Below, piece after piece: positions 25,718-35,822 of a DNA stretch of 59,076 nt; within the stretch, counting starts at the first letter, position 1, and every line of letters begins with the position of its first letter. The DNA lies in assembly GCA_003248805.1 (NCBI GenBank), contig QFQY01000027.1, forward strand, positions 1 through 59,076. Reading direction: 5' to 3'. Below the pieces are notes generated by a model. That model was not told the DNA's origin and searched no databases. It was given only the letters and a program-made list of their open reading frames with translations. Source of the DNA: Chelatococcus sp. (GTDB lineage Bacteria; Pseudomonadota; Alphaproteobacteria; Rhizobiales; Beijerinckiaceae). Position numbers and translations under genes: made by a program.

Positions 25718-27235
25718 ATGTCCGCCTGTCGCTGGCTCCTCCCCTATCTCAAGACCGTCGGGCTCATGACCATCGCCACGGCGGTCGCCGGCGTCGTCGT
25801 GTGGCTCGCATCGCTGGACAGCGTCTCCGCCATCTACATGCTGCCGATCCTGGTCTCGGCGATCCGTTGGGGTACGGGGCCCGCCATCGCGGCAGCGCTG
25901 CTCGGCGCCTTCATGACGTCGCTGTTCTATCCGCCGCTTTTCAGCCCGCTCGTCTTCGAGCCCGCGCAGATGATCGACCTCGCCAGCTCCCTGGTCGTTG
26001 CCCTGACGGTTGGCACGCTCGCGGGACGGATGCGCGCCGAGATGCTGCGCGCGAAGCAGAACGAGCGAACCATCCGCCATGTCTACGAGCTCAGCAGCGC
26101 CATCGTCGCGGCGAGCGATGTCGAGGCCGTCCATGACGCCGTGGCGGATCGTGTCTCCGAAGCGCTCGGGCAGCCCGTCGCCCTCTTCGTCCCGCAGGAT
26201 CGGGGCGGCTTGCGGGCGGCCCGATCGGCCCTGTCGGACGCCGAGACCGCGGCGCTCGCGCAGGCCATCCCCACGCTTCTCGCCCCCGTCGAAGGCACAG
26301 CCGCCATCCAGGCGACGCTGCTGGGGGAGCGCTGGCTCCTCTGCCGCATCGCCAGCGGGCACGAGAGGCCCGCGGCCTTGGCCTTGCGCCTGAACGACAG
26401 GGGCGAAGACGAGCGCGACGCGGCCATGGCGCAGATCCCGGCGCTGCTCGCGGAGAGCGCGCGCTCTCTCGACCGGATCGGCCTCTCTCGCGCGCTGGCC
26501 GAGCGGAAGCTGAGGCAACGCGCGGACGAATTGCGCGATATCCTCGTCGAAGCGGTCTCGCATGAATTGCGCACGCCCCTGGCAGGCATCCTGGGCTCGG
26601 CCAGCGTGCTGGCCACCGCACCGGCCGTCGCCGGCCAAGAACCGCTGCACGACCTCGCCATCGGCATCGAGCAGGAGGCGCAGCGCCTCGACCGGCTGAT
26701 CCAGAACCTCCTCGACCTCGGACGGATCCGCGCGGGTGCCTTGCAGCCGAAGCTGGACGACGCCGATGCCGCCGATATCGTCAACGCCGCCGTCGAAGCG
26801 GCCGGCGAAAGGCTTCAGGACCATGCGGTCGAACGTTCGTTCGACGAGCCGCTTCCCTACCTGCGGGTCGACCCCGTGCTGATCTCGCAGGCTCTCGTCA
26901 ACGTGCTGGAGAACGCCGCCAAATATACGCCTCCGGCGGTGACCATCCGGATATCGGTGCGCAACGAGGGCGATTTCGTCTCCGTCGAGATCGTCGATCA
27001 GGGGCCGGGCCTCGAAGCGCGCGAGGCCGGCCAGATCTTCGAGCGCTTCTATCGCGGAGAGCGCCATGCCGACGCGGTGGGCGGCAGCGGCCTGGGCTTG
27101 ACGATCGCGCGTGTCTTCATCGAAGCCAATGGCGGGCGTATCATCGCGCTCAGCGACGGCCCGGGCAAAGGCACGACCATGCGCATCCTGCTGCCGCGGA
27201 CCGAAACGAACTGGGACGAAGCCAATGACGACTGA
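25718..27235 (+). CDS. KdpD-like sensor histidine kinase without the KdpD N-terminal/USP domains
   Basis: The 505-aa protein starts with the four-helix DUF4118 module of KdpD (residues ~10-105: AIYMLPILVSAIRWGTGPAIAAALLGAFMTSLFYPP), then a GAF-like segment, a HisKA domain with phospho-acceptor His282 (EAVSHELRTPL) and an ATPase domain (N-box ENAAKYTPPAV, G1 DQGPGL, GGSGLGLTIARVFIEANGG). True KdpD carries an additional ~400-residue cytosolic sensor and universal-stress domain, absent here. No kdpFABC is in the window. It overlaps its response regulator gene by 11 bases. Confidence 0.92.
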   Translation: MSACRWLLPYLKTVGLMTIATAVAGVVVWLASLDSVSAIYMLPILVSAIRWGTGPAIAAALLGAFMTSLFYPPLFSPLVFEPAQMIDLASSLVVALTVGTLAGRMRAEMLRAKQNERTIRHVYELSSAIVAASDVEAVHDAVADRVSEALGQPVALFVPQDRGGLRAARSALSDAETAALAQAIPTLLAPVEGTAAIQATLLGERWLLCRIASGHERPAALALRLNDRGEDERDAAMAQIPALLAESARSLDRIGLSRALAERKLRQRADELRDILVEAVSHELRTPLAGILGSASVLATAPAVAGQEPLHDLAIGIEQEAQRLDRLIQNLLDLGRIRAGALQPKLDDADAADIVNAAVEAAGERLQDHAVERSFDEPLPYLRVDPVLISQALVNVLENAAKYTPPAVTIRISVRNEGDFVSVEIVDQGPGLEAREAGQIFERFYRGERHADAVGGSGLGLTIARVFIEANGGRIIALSDGPGKGTTMRILLPRTETNWDEANDD

Positions 27236-27974
27236 CGCGCACAGCGCATCCGTGGGGCAGCTCGTTCTGGTCGTCGACGATGAACTGCCGATCCGCCGCT
27301 TCCTGCGGACGGGGCTGGAGATGCATGGCTTTCGCGTGATCGAGGCCGAGACCGCGCGCAAGGCCGAAGAGCTGGCCGTGATGCGCCAGCCGGAGCTGGT
27401 CGTCCTCGATCTCGGCCTGCCCGATGCCGATGGATCGACGGTGGTGACGATGCTGCGCGCCTGGTCGCAGGTGCCCATCATCGTCCTGTCCGTCCGCAAG
27501 TCGGAAGAGGAAAAGATCAGGCTGCTGGAAGCGGGTGCCGACGACTACGTCGTCAAGCCGTTCGGAATGGGCGAGTTTCTCGCGCGGGTGCGGGTGGCGC
27601 TGCGGCGGTCCGCGCGCCAGGTCGTGGCCGAGCCGGTGGTCAGCGTCGGCGGGCTGACGATCGACCTCGCCCGGAGGCTCGTCAGCCGGGACGGCGTCGC
27701 GATCGTCCTGTCGCCCAAGCAGTTCGCGCTTCTGCGGATCCTCGCCGCCCATCAGGGCGCGGTGCTTACGCATCGCGAGCTGATGCGCGAGCTCTGGCCG
27801 CAGGATCCCAACGAGGACGTTCAGTATCTCCGGATTCTGATGAAGAAGCTGCGCAGCCGCATCGAACCCGACCCGGTGAAGCCGATCTATGTCGTGACCG
27901 AACTCGCTGTCGGCTACCGCCTGCGCACCGCGGAGCAGCTCGAGGCTTTCGGATATGCCGGGGCTATGCCCTAG
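27225..27974 (+). CDS. KdpE-like OmpR-family response regulator
   Basis: The 249-aa protein has a receiver domain with acidic pair DDE (residues 18-20), phospho-acceptor Asp62 (LVVLDLGLPDADG) and KPF switch Lys (DYVVKPFGMGEF), then a winged-helix domain (LSPKQFALLRILAAHQGAVLTHREL; VTELAVGYRL). SVRKSEEEKIRLLEAGADDYVVKPF is typical of KdpE. It is co-translated with the kinase. The TRAP genes begin 73 bases downstream, so they may be part of its transcript or regulon. Confidence 0.93.
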   Translation: MTTDAHSASVGQLVLVVDDELPIRRFLRTGLEMHGFRVIEAETARKAEELAVMRQPELVVLDLGLPDADGSTVVTMLRAWSQVPIIVLSVRKSEEEKIRLLEAGADDYVVKPFGMGEFLARVRVALRRSARQVVAEPVVSVGGLTIDLARRLVSRDGVAIVLSPKQFALLRILAAHQGAVLTHRELMRELWPQDPNEDVQYLRILMKKLRSRIEPDPVKPIYVVTELAVGYRLRTAEQLEAFGYAGAMP

Positions 27975-28047
27975 CCGCTGCGATGCCATGGAACGGCTAC
28001 GCCCATAGCTGATAGCTCCTTAGCGGGGAAACGCTTCCGCGCGGGGC

Positions 28048-28658
28048 ATGATGTTCAAACTCTGGTTGGCATTCGCGACGGTCGCAGGCATGGCCGCGAC
28101 GGTGGCCATTGCCTGGTTCTTCTGCCGTCAGCTCATGCCTCTGGCGCGCGCCATCGACCGGCTCGGCGAGGCGCTGGGCGTCGTCGCGAGCTGGCTCGTG
28201 CTGCTGGCCTGCCTCGTCAGCGCCGGCAACGCCACGGTCCGCTACCTGATCTCCTCCAGCTCGAACGCCTGGCTGGAGCTGCAGTGGTACATGTTCGCCG
28301 GCATGGTCCTGCTCGGTTCGGCCTACACGCTGAAGGTCAACGAGCATGTCCGCGTCGACCTTTTCTACGGGGCGATCTCCGACCGGGCGCGCCACTGGAT
28401 CGATCTGGTCGGCGGCGCGGTGTTCCTGATGCCGATGTGCCTGGTGATGATCTGGTTCACCTGGCCCTGGTTCGTGCAGTCCTGGACGCTGAACGAAGCG
28501 TCCAACAATGCCGGCGGCCTCGTCCGCTGGCCGGTGATCCTGCTGCTCCCGGTCGGCTTCGTCCTGATCCTGCTCCAGGGCTTTTCCGAGATGATCAAGC
28601 GTGCGGCGGCGCTGCGCGGCTTCCACCAGCACGAATACGCATACGAGAAGCCGCTGCA

Positions 28659-28662
<4 letters not shown>
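28048..28662 (+). CDS. TRAP transporter small permease (DctQ type)
   Basis: The 204-aa membrane protein has four expected DctQ helices, preceded by an additional N-terminal helix (MMFKLWLAFATVAGMAATVA). Conserved elements are ELQWYMFAGMVLLGSAYTLK and NEHVRVDLFYGAISDRARHWIDL. It forms the membrane part of a sodium- or proton-driven TRAP importer with the downstream large subunit, to which it is coupled by ATGA. Two consecutive ATGs (28048 and 28051) leave the exact start open. Confidence 0.92.
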
Positions 28663-30089
<1,427 letters not shown>

Positions 30090-30983
30090 TCGTCTGCGTA
30101 CTCCCGGCCTGACCTGGCTCGGGAGCGCCTTCGCGCCGCTCCCGCTGATCGGCCGGTCCAGCCTGGGCAAGACGCATTTCGCCTGCGGGCTCGCCGCCAC
30201 CCTCGCCGCATGCCTCGGCTGCGCGACCAACCGTGACGCTCGGGCGCCGTTGACCGCCCCCCCCGCGCCCCACCGCGGCGCCGGGAAGGGGGCGACCGAC
30301 CGTAGTCGTTCAGGAGCGGTACCGGCCATCCCCTGGTCGTCCAGGACGAGGCCGGCCAGGTCCGTCACCGATGCGCCGCGGAAGCGGTTCAGCGCCCTCC
30401 TAGGAGCATCGGCCCGAAAAGTGGATCGCGATTTTCTGGAAAAGCCGATGCAAAATCAATGAGCTAGCGGATCGGTCCGAATGTGATATTCGGTCCGATG
30501 CTCTAGCGCCGCCCGAGGCGGGGACTGCGATCGCGCCGGTGGGAGGAGGGCCTGCGGGCTGATCGCCGAGCAGCCCGCCATCGCCGCCAATGGTGTGGAA
30601 AACAGTCCGGCAGGCTCTCAGACCCGACAGCAATTCGAGGAGCCGCGAGGCATCGGGCGCTCAGCGCGACGCGATCCTGGGCTGATCCGGGCGGGGAGTT
30701 GCGCCGATCGTTTCCAGCAAGGCGAACAGCGCTCGCCGGGCGCAAGAGGCCGCCGCGCTCCCGATCCCGGAGCCGAAATCGAACGCCTGTCCCACACCTC
30801 GCCGCCAGGTGTGGAAAACGCCGCGACATCCGAAAGGACATCGAATGGTTGAGAAAAGGATGGTGGGCCGGACCAGACAAATCTGCGAACACATACACGA
30901 TTGAAATCGTTATGTGATCAGTGGGTCCAGCACCACTCTTCAGATGTGCGGCCTCTCTATAGGCGCAAACTGCCCTCGCCGCC
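30090..30983. other. Non-coding spacer between the TRAP operon and the catabolic island
   Basis: I find no supported gene in these ~890 bases. They hold a palindromic repeat (30400-30505). Before it, a plus-strand frame beginning about 30113 has a lipoprotein-like stretch (LAATLAACLGCATNRDA) but no usable start codon and runs into the repeat. After it lie further frames without family resemblance. Confidence 0.5.
30400..30505. repeat. Palindromic intergenic repeat element
   Basis: The ends CTAGGAGCATCGGCCCGAA and TTCGGTCCGATGCTCTAG are near-perfect inverted copies about 106 bp apart, with internal segments (CCGAAAAGTGGAT, AAAAGCCGATGC) that also recur in the element. It resembles a family of dispersed intergenic palindromes I recall from Hyphomicrobiales genomes. 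It probably folds into a long hairpin in RNA. Confidence 0.75.
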
Positions 30984-32441
30984 TCAAGCGATGCCGCCGA
31001 TGCAGACGTATTTCGTTTCGAGAAACTCCTCGATGCCGTATTTCGAACCTTCTCGGCCGAGCCCCGAGAGCTTGACGCCGCCGAACGGCGCCTCCGCTGT
31101 CGATATCAGGCCCGTATTGACCCCGACCATTCCATACTCGAGCGCTTCTGCGACGCGAAACACCTTAGCCACATCTTGTGCGTAGAAATACGAAGCGAGG
31201 CCGAATTCGGTTGCGTTTGCCTGCTCAATTACATCCGCCTCTCCTTTGAAACGGAAAAGCGGCGCCACTGGCCCAAAAGTCTCCTCCTGCGCTATCAGCA
31301 TGTCCCGCGTAACATCGGCCAGGACCGTGGGTTCAAAGAAAGTTCCGCCCAAGGAATGTCGCGCGCCACCCTGACGAAGCTTTCCGCCCTTCAAAACGGC
31401 GTCTCGAATGTGCTCTTCGACCTTTTCGAGCGCCGCATGATCAATCAGCGGTCCAAGCACCACACCTTCGTCGAATCCATTTCCGGTCTTGAGTTTCCCG
31501 ACCGCCGTCGACAGCTTCTCCGCGAAAGCGTCGTAGACACCGTCCTCGACATAGATGCGATTTGCGCACACGCATGTCTGTCCGTTGTTGCGGAATTTCG
31601 CGATCAGCGCCCCTTCCACGGCCGCATCCAGATCGGCGTCGTCGAAGACGATGAAGGGAGCGTTCCCGCCGAGTTCGAGACCGAGCTTCTTGATGGTTGG
31701 CGCGCTCTGCCGGTAGAGTTCCGCACCGATCTCGGTCGACCCCGTGAATGTGAGCTTCCGAACAATCGCATTCGCCGTCATCTCCGATCCGATCGCTCGC
31801 GCAGCGCCCGTCACAACGCTGAAGACGCCTTTCGGAACCCCCGCCTGCTCCGCCAGCAACGCCAGGGCCACGGCCGAGAAGGGCGTTTGGGAGGCGGGTT
31901 TGAGCACGATCGCACAGCCTGCGGCCAGGGCCGGCGCGACCTTGCGGGTGATCATCGCGTTCGGAAAATTCCACGGAGTAATGGCTGCCACCACACCGAC
32001 CGGCTGCTTCAGCACCATAATGCGCTTGTCGGGTTGATGGCCCGGGATGACGTCGCCGTAGACGCGCCGCGCCTCCTCCGAGAACCATTCGATGAAGCTT
32101 GCGCCATAGACGATCTCGCCGATCGCCTCCCGGAGCGGCTTTCCCTGCTCGGCTGTCAGGATGCGTCCCAGATCCTCCTTGTTGGCGATCACGAGGTCGA
32201 ACCAGCGGCGCAGGATCTGCGAGCGCTCCTTGGCGGTGAGCGCAGCCCAGCCGGGCTGTGCGACCCGCGCCGCCTCGATCGCCGCGCGGGTCTCCTCGGC
32301 GCCGAGCCTGGGAACACGCCCGACGAGTTCGCCGGTCGCGGGATCGCAGACCTCGATCGCATCGGCATTCGGCTCGACCCAGATGCCTGCAACCAGAGCC
32401 GCCTGCCTCAGCAGATTCCTGTCGTCCAATTGGGGGATCAT
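30984..32441 (-). CDS. NAD(P)-dependent aldehyde dehydrogenase, succinate-semialdehyde dehydrogenase-like
   Basis: The 485-aa enzyme oxidises an aldehyde to a carboxylic acid. Signature residues are the Rossmann loop FTGSTEIGAELYRQSA, catalytic Glu in LELGGNAPFIVFDDADLD, catalytic Cys in NNGQTCVCANRIYV and the C-terminal EAPFGGVKLSGLGREGSKYGIEEFLETKY; the last is typical of GabD. The ATG at 32441 (MIPQLDDRNLL) is preferred over one 63 bases upstream. It lies 90 bases downstream of the alcohol dehydrogenase gene on the same strand, suggesting sequential alcohol to aldehyde to acid oxidation. Confidence 0.93.
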   Translation of the reverse strand: MIPQLDDRNLLRQAALVAGIWVEPNADAIEVCDPATGELVGRVPRLGAEETRAAIEAARVAQPGWAALTAKERSQILRRWFDLVIANKEDLGRILTAEQGKPLREAIGEIVYGASFIEWFSEEARRVYGDVIPGHQPDKRIMVLKQPVGVVAAITPWNFPNAMITRKVAPALAAGCAIVLKPASQTPFSAVALALLAEQAGVPKGVFSVVTGAARAIGSEMTANAIVRKLTFTGSTEIGAELYRQSAPTIKKLGLELGGNAPFIVFDDADLDAAVEGALIAKFRNNGQTCVCANRIYVEDGVYDAFAEKLSTAVGKLKTGNGFDEGVVLGPLIDHAALEKVEEHIRDAVLKGGKLRQGGARHSLGGTFFEPTVLADVTRDMLIAQEETFGPVAPLFRFKGEADVIEQANATEFGLASYFYAQDVAKVFRVAEALEYGMVGVNTGLISTAEAPFGGVKLSGLGREGSKYGIEEFLETKYVCIGGIA

Positions 32442-32531
32442 GATTTCGTCCTTCGCTCTGGGCCAATGCTTCCGGGCGGGCCTTGCGCCTTCTGGAATAA
32501 CCACACGCCCTCGTAGAATGGTCCGCGCCGC

Positions 32532-33686
32532 TCAGTGAGCGCGTTCGTAGATTGCGATGATGGCCGCCTCGTCCAGCGGCACCGGATTGTTCTTGAGAAG
32601 GCGCGTCTGCAGGATGGCATCGCGCGCGAGGAGCGGGATGGCGTCGGCCGGCACGCCGACATCCCGCAAGCGTTGCGGTGCGCCTGACTCCCGTGTCAGC
32701 GTCAGCAATCGTGCAATGACGGATCGGGCGTCGTCATCAGCCCGACCGACGCGAACGACCCCCAGGGCATCCGCCAGTTCGGCGTAGAGAGGTGCCGCCT
32801 TCGTCGCGTTGAACTCGAGTACCGGGCCGAGCATCAATGCATTCGACAGACCGTGGGGTATGTGGAACTGTCCTCCGAGAGGATAGGCAAGCGCATGAAC
32901 CGCCGCGACCGGCGCGTTGGCGAAGGCTTGCCCGGCGAACATCGCCCCCAGCAGCATCGCTTCGCGGGCCTTTACGTCATTGCCATCGGTACAGACGGCG
33001 AGAAGGTTCGCGGAGAGCAACCGAAGCGCCTCGCGCGCCAGCATGTCCGAGATCGGGTTCTTAAGATGGATCGAGGTGTAGGCCTCGATGGCATGGACCA
33101 TCGCATCGATGCCGGTGGCCGCGGTATGGAGTTTCGGTAGTCCGAGCGTCAGCGCCGCATCGAGCAGGACCCGATCGGCATAGAGCTGATCGGCGACGAT
33201 GCCCATCTTGGTCTTCTCGCCTGTGGTCAGGATCGAGATCGCCGTGACTTCCGATCCGGTCCCCGCCGTCGTCGGGATCTGGATCAACGGCAAGCGATCG
33301 CCTATCAGATTTCCGATGCCATATGCGCTCGCGATCTCCTGATCGGTCCTGGCTAGGGCGGCGACCACTTTCGCCACATCCATCGAGGACCCGCCCCCTA
33401 TGCCGATGACGATGCCGACGCCTTCCGCGACGGCAAGATCACGGCATGTGCGCACTATCTCCTCCGCCGGGTCCGCCTCGACGGCATCGAACACCACCAC
33501 CGGGTAGCCGTTCCGATCCAGGGAGGACTTGAACCCGTCTATCAATCCCGATTGGTGGAGGAAGCGGTCGGTTACCGCGAGAACCTTCGTGGCCGGAAGC
33601 CAGCTCGAGATCGTCTCGCCAAGCCGATCGGCCCCGCCGAATTCCACATGGATGTTCGATACGGTTCTGAAGTTGAAGGAGTTCAT
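32532..33686 (-). CDS. Iron-containing alcohol dehydrogenase
   Basis: The 384-aa member of the group III (Fe-ADH) family has a dinucleotide-binding GIGGGSSMDVAKVVA, PTTAGTGSEVTAISIL, and metal-binding ATGIDAMVHAIEAY, VHALAYPLGGQFHIPHGLSNA. It probably interconverts an alcohol (or hydroxy acid) and an aldehyde or ketone. AGGAGA lies eight bases before the ATG at 33686, which decides the start against one 75 bases upstream. Divergent from the AraC-type regulator gene across a 133-bp AT-rich spacer. Confidence 0.93.
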   Translation of the reverse strand: MNSFNFRTVSNIHVEFGGADRLGETISSWLPATKVLAVTDRFLHQSGLIDGFKSSLDRNGYPVVVFDAVEADPAEEIVRTCRDLAVAEGVGIVIGIGGGSSMDVAKVVAALARTDQEIASAYGIGNLIGDRLPLIQIPTTAGTGSEVTAISILTTGEKTKMGIVADQLYADRVLLDAALTLGLPKLHTAATGIDAMVHAIEAYTSIHLKNPISDMLAREALRLLSANLLAVCTDGNDVKAREAMLLGAMFAGQAFANAPVAAVHALAYPLGGQFHIPHGLSNALMLGPVLEFNATKAAPLYAELADALGVVRVGRADDDARSVIARLLTLTRESGAPQRLRDVGVPADAIPLLARDAILQTRLLKNNPVPLDEAAIIAIYERAH

Positions 33687-33790
33687 GACATTCTCCTGGT
33701 CACGCAAAATGTCGCACGCCACGGATTTCTTTCGACTGGGAGTGGCGGGATCGACGTTCATCTTCTATTGAAAGCAGACGGCTTCGCCGA

Positions 33791-33819
33791 ATAGAAATAT
33801 ATCGACGCATTCTTTCTAT
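33791..33819. promoter_or_regulatory. Inverted repeat at the AraC-type regulator start, candidate operator
   Basis: ATAGAAA (33791-33797) and TTTCTAT (33813-33819) are perfect inverted arms with a 15-bp spacer ending directly at the regulator's ATG. The spacer region is AT-rich and lies between two divergent genes. An autoregulatory or bidirectional operator is inferred. Confidence 0.4.
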
Positions 33820-34881
33820 ATGGCGACCCTAGTGGAGGCGCTCGATTTGGCCACGTGCAGCTCACATTACTTCCGTGAAACATTACGAGGTGCCGAGAGA
33901 CTTGGATTCAACGCCCACGATTTCCTGAAGCATATCGATTTGGCTCCGGACGAGGTGAACGATCCCGCGTGGCGCGGCTCGTCGGAAAAACTGGCCGAAC
34001 TGGTGCAACTCGTCTGGCTGCTTCTGGGCGACGAGTTCATGGGCTTCACGCAACAGCGGTGCAAGCCAGGCGTCTTCGCGATGATGTGCAACGTCGTCAT
34101 CCATGAACAGACGATCGCCGCGGTCATGCGAAAGGGCGTGTTGTTCTACGATCTCTTCACCGATGAAATCGACATGACATTCACCGAGGATGGAGGTTCC
34201 TACTTCTTCGAAGTAACATTCAAGCACCCGGAGCACGATCCGAACCACTACTTTCTCGAATTCTGGCTCTCCATCTGGTACCGGGCAATCTGCTGGTTTT
34301 CCGGTCGGACGATCGCGATGAAGCGCGCCGAATTCAGCTACCCTAAACCGATCGGTCGAGCGGAAGAGCTTCGTTATATCTTTCCGACCGTACAACGTTT
34401 CTCCCAATCGAAGACGCGTCTGGTCTTCGATGAGGACCTTGCGGCGGTTTCGAACATCCGCAGCCGGACCGAGCTGAAAGCGATGCTGAACAGCGCTCCG
34501 CTGGTCTTCATGATGGTTCCGGCCAGTATCGGCAGCATCTCCCGGCGCCTGCGCAACGACATTCTCGCCACGAGCAGCGAAAGGGTCGCGTTTCCGCAAC
34601 TCGAGTATTTCGCCGAAGCATATGGCATGAGCACGCAGACCCTGCGCCGACGGCTCAAGGACGAGGGTACGAGCTTTCGCCGCGTCGTGGAGGGGATACG
34701 AAGGGACCTTGCACTTAGCAGCCTGCTCAAGACCAAGAAGTCCGTGGCGGTGATCGCGGAGCGGCTGGGCTACTCGGAGACGCGCGCGTTCACACGGGCC
34801 TTCAGCCAATGGACGGGCCTGACGCCGCGCGCCTATCGCAAGCAGATGCTGGCGCAGTTCAAGGAGCCTACCCGGGACTAG
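33820..34881 (+). CDS. AraC-family transcriptional regulator (OruR/ArgR-like sensor domain)
   Basis: The 353-aa protein has an N-terminal effector domain of the Arabinose_bd type (EKLAELVQLVWLLLGDEFMGF; PGVFAMMCNVVIHEQTI) and a C-terminal AraC DNA-binding domain (EYFAEAYGMSTQTLRRRLKDEG; SVAVIAERLGYSETRAFTRAF; TGLTPRAYRK). It diverges from the alcohol/aldehyde dehydrogenase pair and converges with the long F420 operon, ending eight bases from its last gene. It is the only regulator within the island and therefore the best candidate to control one or both. No ribosome binding site is obvious before its ATG. Confidence 0.9.
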   Translation: MATLVEALDLATCSSHYFRETLRGAERLGFNAHDFLKHIDLAPDEVNDPAWRGSSEKLAELVQLVWLLLGDEFMGFTQQRCKPGVFAMMCNVVIHEQTIAAVMRKGVLFYDLFTDEIDMTFTEDGGSYFFEVTFKHPEHDPNHYFLEFWLSIWYRAICWFSGRTIAMKRAEFSYPKPIGRAEELRYIFPTVQRFSQSKTRLVFDEDLAAVSNIRSRTELKAMLNSAPLVFMMVPASIGSISRRLRNDILATSSERVAFPQLEYFAEAYGMSTQTLRRRLKDEGTSFRRVVEGIRRDLALSSLLKTKKSVAVIAERLGYSETRAFTRAFSQWTGLTPRAYRKQMLAQFKEPTRD

Positions 34882-34889
34882 CCGTACCG

Positions 34890-35822
34890 CTACCATTCGG
34901 CGGTCCAGCCATAGCCGCGCCGCATGGCCAGGGCCGCAATCTCCGGCGAGATCTGGCATTCGCTGCACATCCGCTCGACATAGCGGTCGCGATCCGATGC
35001 CAGCGCCGCAACGAGATCGGCGACGTGCTGGTCGTCGACTGCAGCGGTCTCGGCCTCCCGCCCGAGTTGACGGTCGATGAACCTGGCGTTGCCCGTGGCT
35101 TCGATATCCTTCAGTCGGGCAATCGCGGCAGGCGCCGCCGACTGCAAAGCATCGGCCGTCGGCAGCCGTTCCGACAGACCGATCAGAAGGTCGATCAAGA
35201 CCGGATGCCCGATAAGGTCGGCCGTTCCGAAAAGAGCCGGGCGTGGCAGGCCCAGCGAACGGGCAGCAGCTCGATCGATGGCGTTTGGGTCAATCGCTTG
35301 CGCCGACGACCGGTTGATCGCGCTCGCTATCAAGAACAGGCCGAGGCGGTTGGCAACGAAGCCAGGCGTGTCCGGAAGCTCCATGACCGAACGTCCGAGC
35401 CGACCGCCGAGACTGTCGAGAAGCATGTCGCGAAGCCCCGCGACAAGCGGCTGGTCCGAGGCCGAGCCGACGACGACCTCCACCAGGGGACAATGCGACA
35501 GCGGGAAGAAGAAGTGGCTGATCGCATATCGCTTGCCGAATGCTGCAGGCAGGTCGCGCAGGAGTTCATGCCGGGTAGCCACGGACGAATCCGAGCTTAC
35601 CAGGCCCGGCGCGAACTCCGCGCACGCTCGCAGCACCGCCTGCTTTCGTTCGATGTGCTGTCCGGCGATCTCGATGACCCAATCCGCCTGACCGAGCCGT
35701 TCCGGAAGCTGCGGATCCTCTGGTGCCGTCAGTCCGACGGCATCTGTCGGGAAGCCGCGCGCGACCGTATCGAAGAGCTGGTTCGCGAAACGATCGTCCC
35801 CGACGATCAGAACGCTTTTCAT
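34890..35822 (-). CDS. Short 3-hydroxyacyl-CoA dehydrogenase family protein
   Basis: The 310-aa protein has an N-terminal NAD-binding fold (MKSVLIVGDDRFANQLFDTV) and family motifs ISHFFFPLSHCPLVEVVVG (equivalent to HFFNP...LVEV) and DTPGFVANRLG. The usual GxGxxG is altered to GDDRFA, so cofactor use may differ. It would oxidise a 3-hydroxyacyl-CoA in the beta-oxidation-like part of the pathway; the matching hydratase is encoded at the other end of the operon. The start at 35822 overlaps the cofD stop (ATGA); a start nine bases upstream is possible. Last gene of the operon. Confidence 0.82.
   Translation of the reverse strand: MKSVLIVGDDRFANQLFDTVARGFPTDAVGLTAPEDPQLPERLGQADWVIEIAGQHIERKQAVLRACAEFAPGLVSSDSSVATRHELLRDLPAAFGKRYAISHFFFPLSHCPLVEVVVGSASDQPLVAGLRDMLLDSLGGRLGRSVMELPDTPGFVANRLGLFLIASAINRSSAQAIDPNAIDRAAARSLGLPRPALFGTADLIGHPVLIDLLIGLSERLPTADALQSAAPAAIARLKDIEATGNARFIDRQLGREAETAAVDDQHVADLVAALASDRDRYVERMCSECQISPEIAALAMRRGYGWTAEW

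Noticed and set aside
30595..30852. Plus-strand 85-codon frame in the spacer before the island
   Set aside because: Arg/Gly-rich, no homology, no start signals; the region also has equally long frames on the other strand.
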